A stretch of DNA of 18,690 nt from JANJWP01 sp964540725. GTDB lineage: Bacteria; Patescibacteriota; Gracilibacteria; BD1-5; UBA2023. The DNA lies in the NCBI GenBank assembly GCA_964540725.1, contig CAZINU010000017.1, positions 1-18,690 on the forward strand. Direction: 5' to 3'. The notes beneath the pieces were generated by a model, which worked only from the letters and a program-made list of their open reading frames with translations, did no database searches and had not been told where the DNA came from. A program made the translations under genes and the position numbers. Shown in pieces: positions 10,015-18,142 of this stretch (positions are counted from its first letter, which is position 1; each line of letters begins with the position of its first letter).

Positions 10015-12270
10015 ATGGCTTCCCCCTTCGCCTCCGGCTTCCGGAAATTCCTTGCGGCCTCCGTTCTGGCTTCCGCATGGGTCGCGACCGCTTCGGCGGG
10101 TTACGTCGTCAAACAGTTGACCGTCGCCTCCGGAACGGGCGGCAGCTTCTCGACGTCGGCGAACGTCGCGAATACCGGACAATACCTCGTGATTCGGCCG
10201 TTCGTCGTCGCCGACGTTTCTTCGGCCCGCCCTGGCCGCGTCACCGTTTCCGGCCTTCCTTCGGGACTCGTGTTCGACAGTATTTCGAGTACCGATTCCG
10301 ATTGCGCCCCGCTCATGGTCACTTCCACCGGAAACACTTCGTTTTCGTACGAGTTCCCGAACGACTGTGACGCGACGGTCCAGGCAGTCTACCGAACGGT
10401 CGGCGCCGCCACCGGAAGTACGATCGTTTCGGCGATGATTCGGGATTCGGGAGTTGACGGAATCCTCGATACGGGCGACGACCCGTCGCTTACGACCACG
10501 AATAACGCCACAATCACGATCGACGGTCGGGCGGTACTTACGCACGCGCTTTCCCTCGACTCGGACGCCGACGGGTATCTGGACGGCTATCTCCTTACGT
10601 TCAATCTCCCGCTCCTTTCGACCCTCCCACTCCCCGGAACCCGGGTTACCCTCGACGGAACGGGCGCTACGGGCTTGTCGTTCTCGTGGCCCGGATCGAA
10701 TACCGGAACGCTTTCGTTTGACGACGGGGTCTTCGGCGGCGATAAAACTCCGCGCATCGAAATTGACGGCAACGCCGATTATGCGACGGGATCATATTTC
10801 GCCGGAGTCGTCGCCGACGGGGCGGCGCCCGTCGTAACGTCTTCCCATGCTACGGGAACAACCTATACCGGAGCCCTCTCCGTCACCCTTTCGGCTACCG
10901 AATCCGCTACGGTACGGTATTCGACCGGTTGAATCGCGAATTCCGGTTCCACCGCCTATTCCTGAGCGATTTCGATCAATTCCAACGCGACGCTCTCTAC
11001 GTACGTCGCCGATTTAGCGGGGAATTCGCGTACGCAATCATTCACGTACGCATTCCAATGCGTCGCATCGGCCCCGACGAACGGAAGCATCTCCGCCTAC
11101 CCGTCGTGTACGATTTCCTGTAATTCCGGGTACGCGCTTTCGGGGGATTCGTGCGTGGCCACGACTCCGCCGTCGTCCTGAGGCGGCGGCGGGGGTGGCG
11201 GTTCGTTTTTCTATCCCACGCCCCCCGTAACCGTCGTTTCTTCGGGGGCGACGCTGTCCGGGACGACAAGCTCCGGAACCGTCGTCTCTTCGGGCGCGAC
11301 GCTGTCCGGCGTTTCAGTGTCCCAGACGGGGATTTCGACTCCTTCCGGTACGATTGATTTTTCCACGCTCTCCGTCGCGACCGTTTCCAATCGGTATTTC
11401 GATAGCGTTTCCGAACTCTCGTCCTTTCTCTCCGGAGCCGTTTCCGATCCGCTCGTCCTTCGCGTTTCGAACGTCTATGCCAGGCGGCTCGCTACGGAAA
11501 ATTCCGACTACTTCATTCAGGTCGATTCCGCGTTTGCGAACGATTATCGAAGCGCTCTGAACGCCCATGCCATCGTCTTCCTCCGTGCCGCCGACGCCCG
11601 CGCGAAGCGGCTGACGGCGGAAGGTCGGTCGGAAGCGTTGCAGGCCGTAAAAATTCTCGAATCGTCCTATGCGAAAATTCGGAATCCGGCGGCGAAGTAC
11701 GTTCGACCCCAGACCGTTTCCGGACGGATCGACGTGACGGTTTCCCGGACGCTGGATGCGAAGATTGCCCCGGCGCTTTCGAAATTGGAGAACAAATACG
11801 TCGGAAAGATTCTTCAACTCGCCGATGCCGGGGGAATCGACGCAACCGAGCGGCAAAGGGCCATTGCGGCATGGAACGATTTCGTCCTCCACCTCTCGGT
11901 CTACCGCGCTACGGGCGGGAACGCGCTTTCGAAGGTCAAGGCCCTCGAGGCGATCCGCATCTTCTCGGCAACGTACGCCAAGAAGGTTCCGGACGTTCCT
12001 TCCGAGGTCGACGCCTCAAAGGATTCCGCCATGACGCCGGCTTTCGTTTCCGATCTTGCCTACGCCTCATCTTCCGACGACGTTCGAAGGTTGCAGGAAG
12101 TATTGAAAAACGAAGGATATTTCGGCACGCTCTCCCCTACCGGTTATTTCGGTCCTTCCACGAAGGCGTACCTCGCCCAATTCGCGAAAGAAAAACTCGG
12201 CATTCCGAATTCGGACGGAACCTTCGATCGGACGGTCCGGGAGGCGTTGAACGCGTATTTGGTGCGATAA
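10015..12270 (+). CDS. Secreted surface protein with C-terminal peptidoglycan-binding domain, three in-frame UGA (Gly)
   Basis: 751 residues when TGA at 10930, 10963 and 11179 is read as Gly (residues 306, 317, 389). In order: a signal peptide (1-28, ATASA|G); beta-rich domains with a Ca-loop-like motif DSDADGYLDGY near 182; an Ig-like end with VADLAGNS; a Cys-rich segment (CVASAPTNGS, CTISCNSGYALSGDSC); a Gly8 linker followed by a duplicated TVVSSGATLSG; a long helical, Arg/Lys-rich domain (about 455-670); and a C-terminal PG_binding_1 domain (about 688-751: DVRRLQEVLKNEGYF, TGYFGPSTKAYLAQF, DGTFDRTVREALN). It probably attaches non-covalently to the wall through the last domain and displays the N-terminal modules. 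Read with the standard code it would break into fragments, leaving the wall-binding part without a signal peptide. It is the last gene of its operon. Confidence 0.85.
11179..11181 (+). other. UGA codon within a poly-glycine linker, read as Gly
   Basis: In the frame of the 10015 gene, TCG-TCC-TGA is followed directly by seven Gly codons (GGC, GGC, GGC, GGG, GGT, GGC, GGT). The frame stays open on both sides and joins the signal-peptide half to the peptidoglycan-binding half, as expected if UGA is the first Gly of the run. Confidence 0.9.
11230..11309 (+). repeat. Tandem repeat in linker of wall-binding protein
   Basis: A 32-bp unit at 11230-11261 recurs at 11278-11309, an offset of 48 bp (16 codons), with two or so synonymous differences. 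It encodes TVVSSGATLSG twice in the Ser/Thr/Gly linker that follows the poly-Gly run. Confidence 0.85.
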
Positions 12271-12285
12271 CAAAAAAGTTAAAAA

Positions 12286-12313
12286 TTGATTTTAGAAAAA
12301 ACGGTGGTAGAAT
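12286..12313 (+). promoter_or_regulatory. Promoter of large pilin-like gene
   Basis: TTGATT (12286-12291), a 16-bp spacer and TAGAAT (12308-12313) give 4 of 6 and 5 of 6 consensus matches in an A+T-rich island. Transcription would start near 12320, leaving a leader of about 90 nt with no Shine-Dalgarno before the ATG at 12412. The leader holds a small stem, CGGACG and CGTCCG, with a 14-nt loop. Confidence 0.55.
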
Positions 12314-12333
12314 CCCCTTCGAGCCGTTTTTTC
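12295..12333 (+). terminator. Inverted repeat with T-tract, possible operon terminator overlapping pilin promoter
   Basis: GAAAAAACGG (12295-12304) and CCGTTTTTTC (12324-12333) are perfect 10-bp arms around a 19-nt loop, ending in T6. It starts 24 bp after the stop of the 10015 gene, so it may end the surface operon. The -10 of the next gene lies in its loop. The large loop and A/T-rich stem make it weaker than the terminator at 7082. It could instead be an operator. Confidence 0.45.
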
Positions 12334-12411
12334 AACTGATCGGACGGGTAGCCAATCTTTCGTCCGGAGTCCCGATTTCGGCCACACTCCTATTCGTTTG
12401 TATCCGCCTTC

Positions 12412-14094
12412 ATGCGCGTCCAAAATGCCGTATCGTCTCGTGCGCTCCGAATCCTCCGGAATTCCCGGCAACGGAAATTCCACGCTTTCACTCTCGTCGA
12501 GCTGGTCGTCGTAGTGACGGTACTTGCCATCCTCGCCACCGTTGGCTTCCTTGCCCTCTCCGGGTACACCTCGGACGCGGGTAGGTCCTCCGTCCTCTCG
12601 AACCTCCGTACGGTGGAAAAGGGGGTCTCGATCAACGCTGCGACGACCGGAAAATATCCCGCGCCGACGGACGCCGTCGCTGTGACGTATTCCGGGGGCG
12701 TCGCATGGTACCAAGGCACCGCCGGAGCTTCCGTCATGGCGGAGATTGGCATGGGAGAAACTCCGAAGGACCCTGCCGGCGCCTCCGAATTCGACTATTC
12801 CGTGACCATCGAGGGAACTGAATTCCAAGTCGGATCCGCTTATTTCGCCAGTTCGGCTTCGAACGGATTAAAAACCCCCCTCGCCGTCCGGTCGGCCGCC
12901 GCCGATTCTTCCCTGCTTCCGACCGCCGCCGTCTCCGGCAACTACAACGGCCTGTTCGTTCCGGTCTCAAGCGGAGGTACGAATTACCTCGTCGCTGCCC
13001 CTTCCATCATCCTTACGCCGCTGGATGGGGGAACCCTGACGGAACTTACCGCGAAGGAACGCTCGTTCGCAGTGGATGGCGAGCCCGGCGTTCCGGCATC
13101 TTGGTCGGGGAAGGTCGCGGGCCTTGAGCCGACTGGGATTTCCTTCGGGGGGACCGGGTACGTTTCTGGGCAACTTTGGTCCGGGACGGGTTCGAGATAT
13201 CCTTCGGACGACCTCGGACTCCTCATTCTCGCGGAATCCCTCACGGACGCGTACGGTGGGAAGTCGGGAATTTCAAAGGAAGCTGCCGCGTTTCTCGGTA
13301 GCGCGGACGGACCGTCCGTTCTTGCTCAAACGCTCTCCAATACCTTCTCCGTCCAAATAGCCTCCCCTTCGGTAAATAACATTTCCGCGGCCTGCGGAAG
13401 CGCGAACGGAACGACATCTCCTACCGCTCCCGTATCCGGGCTCTGTCAGTTCGGAACGCTTTCCGGATCGGTCGTTACGAACCCTTCCTCGTGGACGTGG
13501 ACGTGTCGCGGAATCAACGGAGGATTATCCGCAACGTGCCAAACCGACAAGATTGTCAATGCCGCTTGCGGTTCCGCGAACGGAGTCACTGGACCAACCG
13601 CTCCGACCTCCGGGGAGCTCTGTCAGTTCGGAACGCTTTCCGGATCGGTCGTTACGAACCCTTCCTCGTGGACGTGGCAGTGTTCCGGACTGAACGGAGG
13701 AACCATCGCGAGTTGTTCGAAAACGAATAACAATCTCGCCGGATGCCGGAATTCTCTTCCGGCCGGATACGTACTCGGAAGCTGCACGGCCGCCGGATGT
13801 TTGATTGCGGCAGATAATAACTGCTATACGGATGCGAATTGCACGACCGTTACGACGAACACCACGGATGTGGGGACGAACATATCGGATGCACAAGGAA
13901 CGCTCTGTCCAAGTATCGACAATTATACTACGAAAATGTGGAAAGTCGGCTCAAACAGTTGTCAATGCTATTGGACTGCCCGATGACATACGCCTTCGGC
14001 GACCGAGTGGGGATCGTATACCCATTACTGGCCGTATGGAGTGTTTTGCGGTCGGCAGAACTACAACGCTTCCTATTGCTACCGGAAATTCTAA
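12412..14094 (+). CDS. Large type IV pilin-like protein with Cys-rich repeats, one in-frame UGA (Gly)
   Basis: 560 residues with TGA at 13984-13986 read as Gly525; the stop is TAA at 14092-14094. A 25-residue basic leader ends in HA|FTLVEL, followed by the hydrophobic helix VVVVTVLAILATVGFLAL and GYTSDAGRSSVLSNL, a classic class III signal. The -1 residue is Ala rather than Gly. Glu5 of the mature protein is present. After a beta-rich middle come two repeats with the pattern CGSANG, APxSG, LCQFGTLSGS, SSWTW.C.G.NGG (about 327-379 and 386-440), then a Cys-rich tail. After UGA the tail continues for 36 residues (GHTPSATEWGSYTHYW, CGRQNYNASYCYRKF), adding two Cys that a standard-code reading loses. 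At this length it is more likely a tip or adhesive pilin than a bulk subunit. No other pilus gene is adjacent. Confidence 0.85.
13440..13677 (+). repeat. 61-bp perfect direct repeat inside pilin-like gene
   Basis: Bases 13440-13500 and 13617-13677 are identical over 61 bp at an offset of 177 bp (59 codons). They encode the LCQFGTLSGSVV...SSWTW core of the two Cys-rich repeats. Identity at synonymous sites suggests recent duplication or conversion, and makes the array prone to copy-number change. Confidence 0.9.
13984..13986 (+). other. UGA codon near 3' end of pilin-like gene, read as Gly
   Basis: The frame continues 36 codons past this TGA to TAA at 14092. The added tail is rich in Tyr, Trp and Cys, like the region before it. 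The extended stop leaves 22 bp before the convergent rarA stop, a tidy junction, against 130 bp of gap if TGA were a stop. Confidence 0.85.
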
Positions 14095-14116
14095 CCGCCC
14101 CGTATTGCTCGAAGGC

Positions 14117-15331
14117 CTACGGAAGGTCGAAATACCTTCTCCCCTCCAGCCCCTTCGGAAAATGTTCTTGGTCGGACTTCTTTCCCGGGAGATTGTGCGC
14201 GTATTCGTACCCCTTCCCGTACCCGAGGTCTTTCATAAGCGTCGTAGGAGCGTTGCGTAGGTGCATGGGAATCGGCAGATTCCCATGTTCCCGAATATCC
14301 TGCTGCATGCGCTTCATGGCTATATACGCACGGTTGTCGCGCGGCGCGGCGGCGAGGTAGTACGCGGCATTGACAAGGACGAGTTCCGCCTCGGGCATGC
14401 CCATTTTTTCACACACGTCGTACGCGGCATTGGCAATAAGGAGGGCTTGCGGATCGGAAATGCCGACGTCTTCCGCGGCGAAATTGAGCATTCTGCGGGC
14501 TACGTAGCGCGGATCTTCTCCGGCGGCCAGCATTCGGCCGATATAGTAGATGGCCGCGTCGCCGTCGGAATCCCGGAGGGATTTGTGCATGGCCGAGATA
14601 CAGTCGTAGTGATTGTCGCCGTTCCGGTCGTAGGCGAGCACCTTTCCGGCGCCTTCGGCCACGTCTTCGGCCGAGAGTTCCCCCTCCCCCTTCACGGCCA
14701 GGCACTGTTCGAGTACCGAAAGGGCGAATCGAAGATCGCCGTCGGTCTTATCCGAAAGGAAGTCGATGGCGGCGTCGGAAACGGTGACGTTCGGGTACCG
14801 GGCTTCGATCGTCGCCTTGGAGTTTTTTAAAAACCGGGCGATATCGTCCTTCGAAAGGGGTTCGAACACGAACACCTTCGCCCTCGAAAGGAGCGCCCGG
14901 TTGATCGTGAAGCTCGGATTTTCGGTCGTGGCGCCCACGAGCGTGACGATACCCTTCTCCACGTACGGCAACAGTGCGTCCTGCTGGGCCTTGTTCCAGC
15001 GGTGGATTTCGTCGAGAAAGAGGATGGTGCGCTGTCATGCGGCGAAGTTCTTTCGGGCCTTCGAAATGATCGCCGTCAGATCTTCTTTTTTGCTGACGAC
15101 CCCTGAAAGATGGAAGAATTCGGCATCCGCGGTCTTCGAAATGACCGATGCCAGACTCGTTTTCCCGGTTCCCGGAGGACCCCAGAAAATCATGGAAACG
15201 AGCCGACCCGATTCGAGCATCTTCCGAAGCGGCGCCCCTTCGCCGATCAAATGCCCCTGTCCGGCGATTTCGGAGAGGTTTTTCGGTCGGAGCACCGACG
15301 AGAGCGGTTCGATGGACATGGCCGGGAACAT
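14117..15331 (-). CDS. rarA: RarA/MgsA-type AAA+ ATPase, one in-frame UGA (Gly)
   Basis: 404 residues with TGA at 15035-15037 read as Gly99. This is the replication-associated recombination ATPase (RarA, MgsA, Mgs1/WRNIP1 family), which acts at stalled forks and binds SSB and DNA ends. Walker A is GPPGTGKT (51-58), Walker B is LFLDE (104-108), and the sensor region is VGATTENPSF. The C-terminal family core follows (LLIANAAYDVCEKMGMPEA, LVNAAYYLAAAPRDNRAY, GYEYAHNLPG). Gly99 aligns with Gly in the E. coli sequence NAGRRTILF. ATG is at 15331; a second Met at residue 5 is also possible. No Shine-Dalgarno precedes either. The gene ends in TAG soon after RYFDLP, slightly shorter than many homologues. 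It is last of a four-gene operon, 19 bp after the rhodanese gene. Confidence 0.95.
15035..15037 (-). other. UGA codon in rarA at a conserved glycine
   Basis: On the minus strand the codons are AAC-TTC-GCC-GCA-TGA-CAG-CGC-ACC-ATC-CTC-TTT. The protein N-F-A-A-x-Q-R-T-I-L-F lines up without gaps with E. coli RarA N-R-N-A-G-R-R-T-I-L-F, placing x at Gly. The Walker A half and the Walker B half of one ATPase lie on either side, so a true stop would destroy the enzyme. Confidence 0.95.
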
Positions 15332-15350
15332 GGGGGCGGAAACGGTCGGA

Positions 15351-15788
15351 TTAGCGTTCGAAATACTTCGGATCCATCGAGCCGGATTCCAGGCATTCCT
15401 GGCAATTCATCGAGAGAATATGAATGCCGCCCGAAAGGTTCTTCCCTTCGTATCCGGCATCCTGAAGCGCCGAGGTAACCTGTGCGCTGCGTCCGCCCGT
15501 GCGACAGACGAACACGACTTCTTTCGACCAATCGATTTCGCCGATTTTCGAGACGAACGACGAAAGCGGCAGGAGTTTCGACCCCTTGATGCGGACCTGG
15601 TCGAATTCGAACGGTTCGCGGACGTCGATAATCTCGAACCTCGAAGGATCGGAAAGGTAGGCGGCCTTGAAATCGGCGGCGGAAATTTCGGGAATCATGC
15701 GGGGTTCGGAAAGAATACCGGGGAAGTATACCGATTCGGCTCCGCTTTCCAAGAAGGTTTCCGCGCGCGGCGACTTGATCTTTTCCAC
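15351..15788 (-). CDS. Rhodanese-domain sulfurtransferase-like protein
   Basis: 145 residues. A single rhodanese domain covers about 32-128: IPEISAADFKAAY, then FEIIDVREPFEFD, then the active-site loop CRTGGRS with Cys95 as the persulfide-forming residue, then LQDAGYEGKNLSGGI. Such single-domain proteins move sulfane sulfur or act in redox metabolism; the substrate is not evident. Two more Cys follow in MNCQEC. The chosen start is GTG, overlapping the stop of the HD-domain gene by one base (TAGTG), which implies coupled translation. An alternative is the internal ATG at residue 31, which would begin right at the domain. It is the third gene of the rluD-HD-rhodanese-rarA operon. Confidence 0.85.
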   Translation of the reverse strand: MEKIKSPRAETFLESGAESVYFPGILSEPRMIPEISAADFKAAYLSDPSRFEIIDVREPFEFDQVRIKGSKLLPLSSFVSKIGEIDWSKEVVFVCRTGGRSAQVTSALQDAGYEGKNLSGGIHILSMNCQECLESGSMDPKYFER

Positions 15789-16930
15789 TACCCCATGACT
15801 TCCTCGAGATTTTCCTCGAAGGGTTCGACGCCGTTGCGGAAGAGGAAATCGACCGACGGGCGGCCGTATTTGCGATGGAGGTCGCGACGGATACGCCGAT
15901 AGGCTTCAGCGAATTCGGGATTCGCGGAAACTTCGATCTTGGCTTCGAACAATGCGGAAAAAACGTCGGCAAGCTTTACGGTCTCACCGCCGTCGCAGTT
16001 CCACGGGTCGAGCATGCGTTTTTTCAGATCGGCGGCGAACGGCCGGTTCGCGATGAAATCGAACAGGTATTCGTCGAACATTTCCACCTCGATTTCGGCG
16101 ATGAGCGTTTCGAGCCCGTCGACCGATTTTTTCGTAGGAGTGATGATGTCGCCCGTAATGGCTTCCGGAATGTCATGGTAGAGGGCCGTCTTCATAAAGT
16201 CGGTCACCCGCTCGGCGGACACCCCCTCGATATTCCCGAGAAGATACGAGAGGAAGAAGATCGAGAACAGGTGGGACATGACCGAAACCGGGTAGCTCCG
16301 CCGCATGCGGTTCCAACGAAACGACGCCTGCAGGCGCCGAATGGCCATAAGGAAGCGTTCGCTCTCGCCATGGTCGGACGGCTCGAGTTTCAGAAGTTCC
16401 CGAAGGTCGGCAAACTCGTCCGCGAAGAACCGTTTCCGAATGTCGGAGAGCGGGTGTTCGAACGATCGAAGATAGACCCGGTCGTTCACGAACGCCTCCT
16501 GGTACGAAACCCAATTCTTCGAGAATTGGAAAATGCGCTCCTCGAGCTCCTTCGAGGGGTCAGCGTTCCAGTACGCTTTCAGATCGCGAGCGAAGAAATC
16601 GGGCAGTTCCCACGCCGCGATGCGTTCGTAGGTAGCGGAATGGAAACGCTCGTAGAGGTCCGGTCGCCGCGAACGGATGCGCGACTTCACCTCGCTCGAA
16701 ATGTCGGAATGGACGAACGTTACGAAGCTCGAAAAGAGCGCGCGGCGGTAGAGGTACCCGAGGTCGGGCACCTTTCCGAACCGTTCTTCGTAGAGGTGGC
16801 ACACGAGCGTCGCCACGTGGAGCGAGAACGCGATGTTGTCCGTCGCGGTCACGTTTTCCACCCGGGGAAAGTTGTTCCAGCGGTAGGTGGAGAGGCCTCG
16901 GAACGCGAGGGATATGGCGTATCAGAGCAT
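15788..16930 (-). CDS. Tandem HD-domain hydrolase (YfbR-like), in-frame UGA at codon 3 (Gly)
   Basis: 380 residues if started at ATG 16930-16928 and read through TGA 16924-16922 as Gly3. This adds 23 residues (SLAFRGLSTYRWNNFPR) that match the usual start of YfbR-like HD proteins. A standard-code call would begin at GTG 16861 and lose them. The second half has the metal-binding motif LYHDIPEAITGDIITP (HD at 252-253) and RWNRMRRSYPVSVMSHLF, typical of 5'-deoxynucleotidase-like enzymes of nucleotide salvage. The first half repeats the layout (RWNNFPRVENV, then FVTFVHSDISSEV) but its HD motif is degenerate, suggesting an internal duplication with one active site. The substrate is unknown. It starts 18 bp after the rluD-like stop and ends in TAG overlapping the rhodanese start. 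Confidence 0.85.
16922..16924 (-). other. UGA as third codon of the HD-domain gene
   Basis: The minus strand reads ATG-CTC-TGA-TAC-GCC-ATA-TCC-CTC-GCG. The residues after the TGA fit the family N-terminus, and the ATG gives an 18-bp spacing to the upstream gene. The alternative is the GTG at 16861, which would leave an 87-bp gap and a truncated domain. Confidence 0.8.
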
Positions 16931-16948
16931 GGATCTTCGGTTACGGTT

Positions 16949-18133
16949 TTAATTTTCTCCGTCTTCGTCGGAATCGCAAGCGGAATGATTCGGAACGTCC
17001 GTATCCGAAAACTCCGACCCTCTTTCCGAAAACCTATTGACGGGAGACGGTTTTCGGAAAGAGGGCGCCCCGTCTTCGGACGCCCCCCGTACGCGCCACG
17101 TCCGTTCCTCTTCCCCATCGGCGGACGCTCCGTCGGCGGCCTTCGAATGCGGACGGACGGAAAACGAATTCTCCGCGTATTTGGCCAATCCGGTCGGATC
17201 GAAGGCGAGAAGGTCGGGTTTGAGTCCTCCCGTGAAACGGTAGGTCCGGTTGAAGATGGTGAACGAGAGCGAATGGGCGTGGAGCCATTGCCGGGCGAGG
17301 CCGTGGCTTTCTTCCGCCGCCCGGTTCACCTTTTCGTTCCCGTAGACCTTGTCGCCCAAAATGGGATGTCCGATAGTGGCCAGGTGAACCCGAATCTGGT
17401 GGGTTCTACCCGTGAGCAGGTTCACCTCGAAGAGCCCGTACTTCCCTTCCAGTCCGCGCTCGAGCACCCGGAATTCCGTTTTCGCGATCTTCGGGTTGAT
17501 GGGGTTCGTGACCGTCATACGCGTTCGGCTGTTCGGTTCGCGGCCGATGTACGATTCGATGTATCCGGAATCCTCCTTCGGCGCCCCTACCGACAGTGCC
17601 AGATAGGTCTTCTTAACCCGGCGTTCGTGGAAGGCTTTATGGAGCGCGACCATCGAGCGGTCGTTTTTCGCGATGACGAGAAGGCCGGACGTGTCCTTGT
17701 CGAGCCGATGGACGATGCCCGGCCGTTCGACGCCGTTAATGACCGAGAGCGGGCCGAAATGATGCAGGAGCGCGTTGACGACGGTGCCGGAATTCCCCCC
17801 TTCCCCGGGAACCGGATGCACGTTGATGAAGGGATCCTTGTTGATGATGGCGAAGTCCGCGTTCTCGTAGACGACGTCGAGCGGAATTGCTTCCGCCTCG
17901 AATTTTCCCGCTTCGCTCTTCCATTCTACCGAGACCGTATCGCGGGCGTAGACCTTCTTGTTTTTGTCGATCGTTTGTCCATTCACGCTCACGAATCCCC
18001 GCTCGATGAGGCGTTGGATGTTCGAGCGCGAACGCTCGGGATACTGGCTCGCCAAAAACGTGTCGATCCGGCGGGTTTCGCGATCGGAGAGAAAGAGCGA
18101 GAAGGTCGTGACGGAGCCGGGAGTGGGGTTCAT
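16949..18133 (-). CDS. rluD: RluA/RluD-family 23S rRNA pseudouridine synthase
   Basis: 394 residues. An N-terminal S4 RNA-binding domain (about 15-70: RIDTFLASQYPERSRSNIQRL, GFVSVNGQ) is followed by the RluA catalytic core. The catalytic motif HRLDKDTSGLLVIAK (about 142-156) contains the essential Asp, and LTGRTHQIRVHLATIGHPILGD follows near 240. S4 plus this motif spacing is most like RluD and B. subtilis YlyB, which make pseudouridines in helix 69 of 23S rRNA. RluC cannot be excluded. A charged, low-complexity tail of about 70 residues follows the domain and is not typical of the family. First gene of the minus-strand operon. The ATG is 9 nt after a TATAAT, suggesting an almost leaderless mRNA. 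No UGA. Confidence 0.9.
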   Translation of the reverse strand: MNPTPGSVTTFSLFLSDRETRRIDTFLASQYPERSRSNIQRLIERGFVSVNGQTIDKNKKVYARDTVSVEWKSEAGKFEAEAIPLDVVYENADFAIINKDPFINVHPVPGEGGNSGTVVNALLHHFGPLSVINGVERPGIVHRLDKDTSGLLVIAKNDRSMVALHKAFHERRVKKTYLALSVGAPKEDSGYIESYIGREPNSRTRMTVTNPINPKIAKTEFRVLERGLEGKYGLFEVNLLTGRTHQIRVHLATIGHPILGDKVYGNEKVNRAAEESHGLARQWLHAHSLSFTIFNRTYRFTGGLKPDLLAFDPTGLAKYAENSFSVRPHSKAADGASADGEEERTWRVRGASEDGAPSFRKPSPVNRFSERGSEFSDTDVPNHSACDSDEDGEN

Positions 18134-18142
18134 ATTCGTTCC

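Noticed and set aside
13440..13677. Spaced repeats as a CRISPR-like array
   Set aside because: There are only two copies. They lie in frame inside a gene and encode a protein repeat, and the intervening sequence is also coding and similar between units.
14095..14116. Bidirectional terminator between the convergent pilin and rarA genes
   Set aside because: The 22-bp gap has no inverted repeat or T/A tract that I can see.
15035..15037. UGA as selenocysteine or tryptophan
   Set aside because: The rarA site aligns with Gly, one UGA lies in a poly-Gly run, no SECIS-like hairpin is evident just downstream, and TGG serves as Trp throughout.
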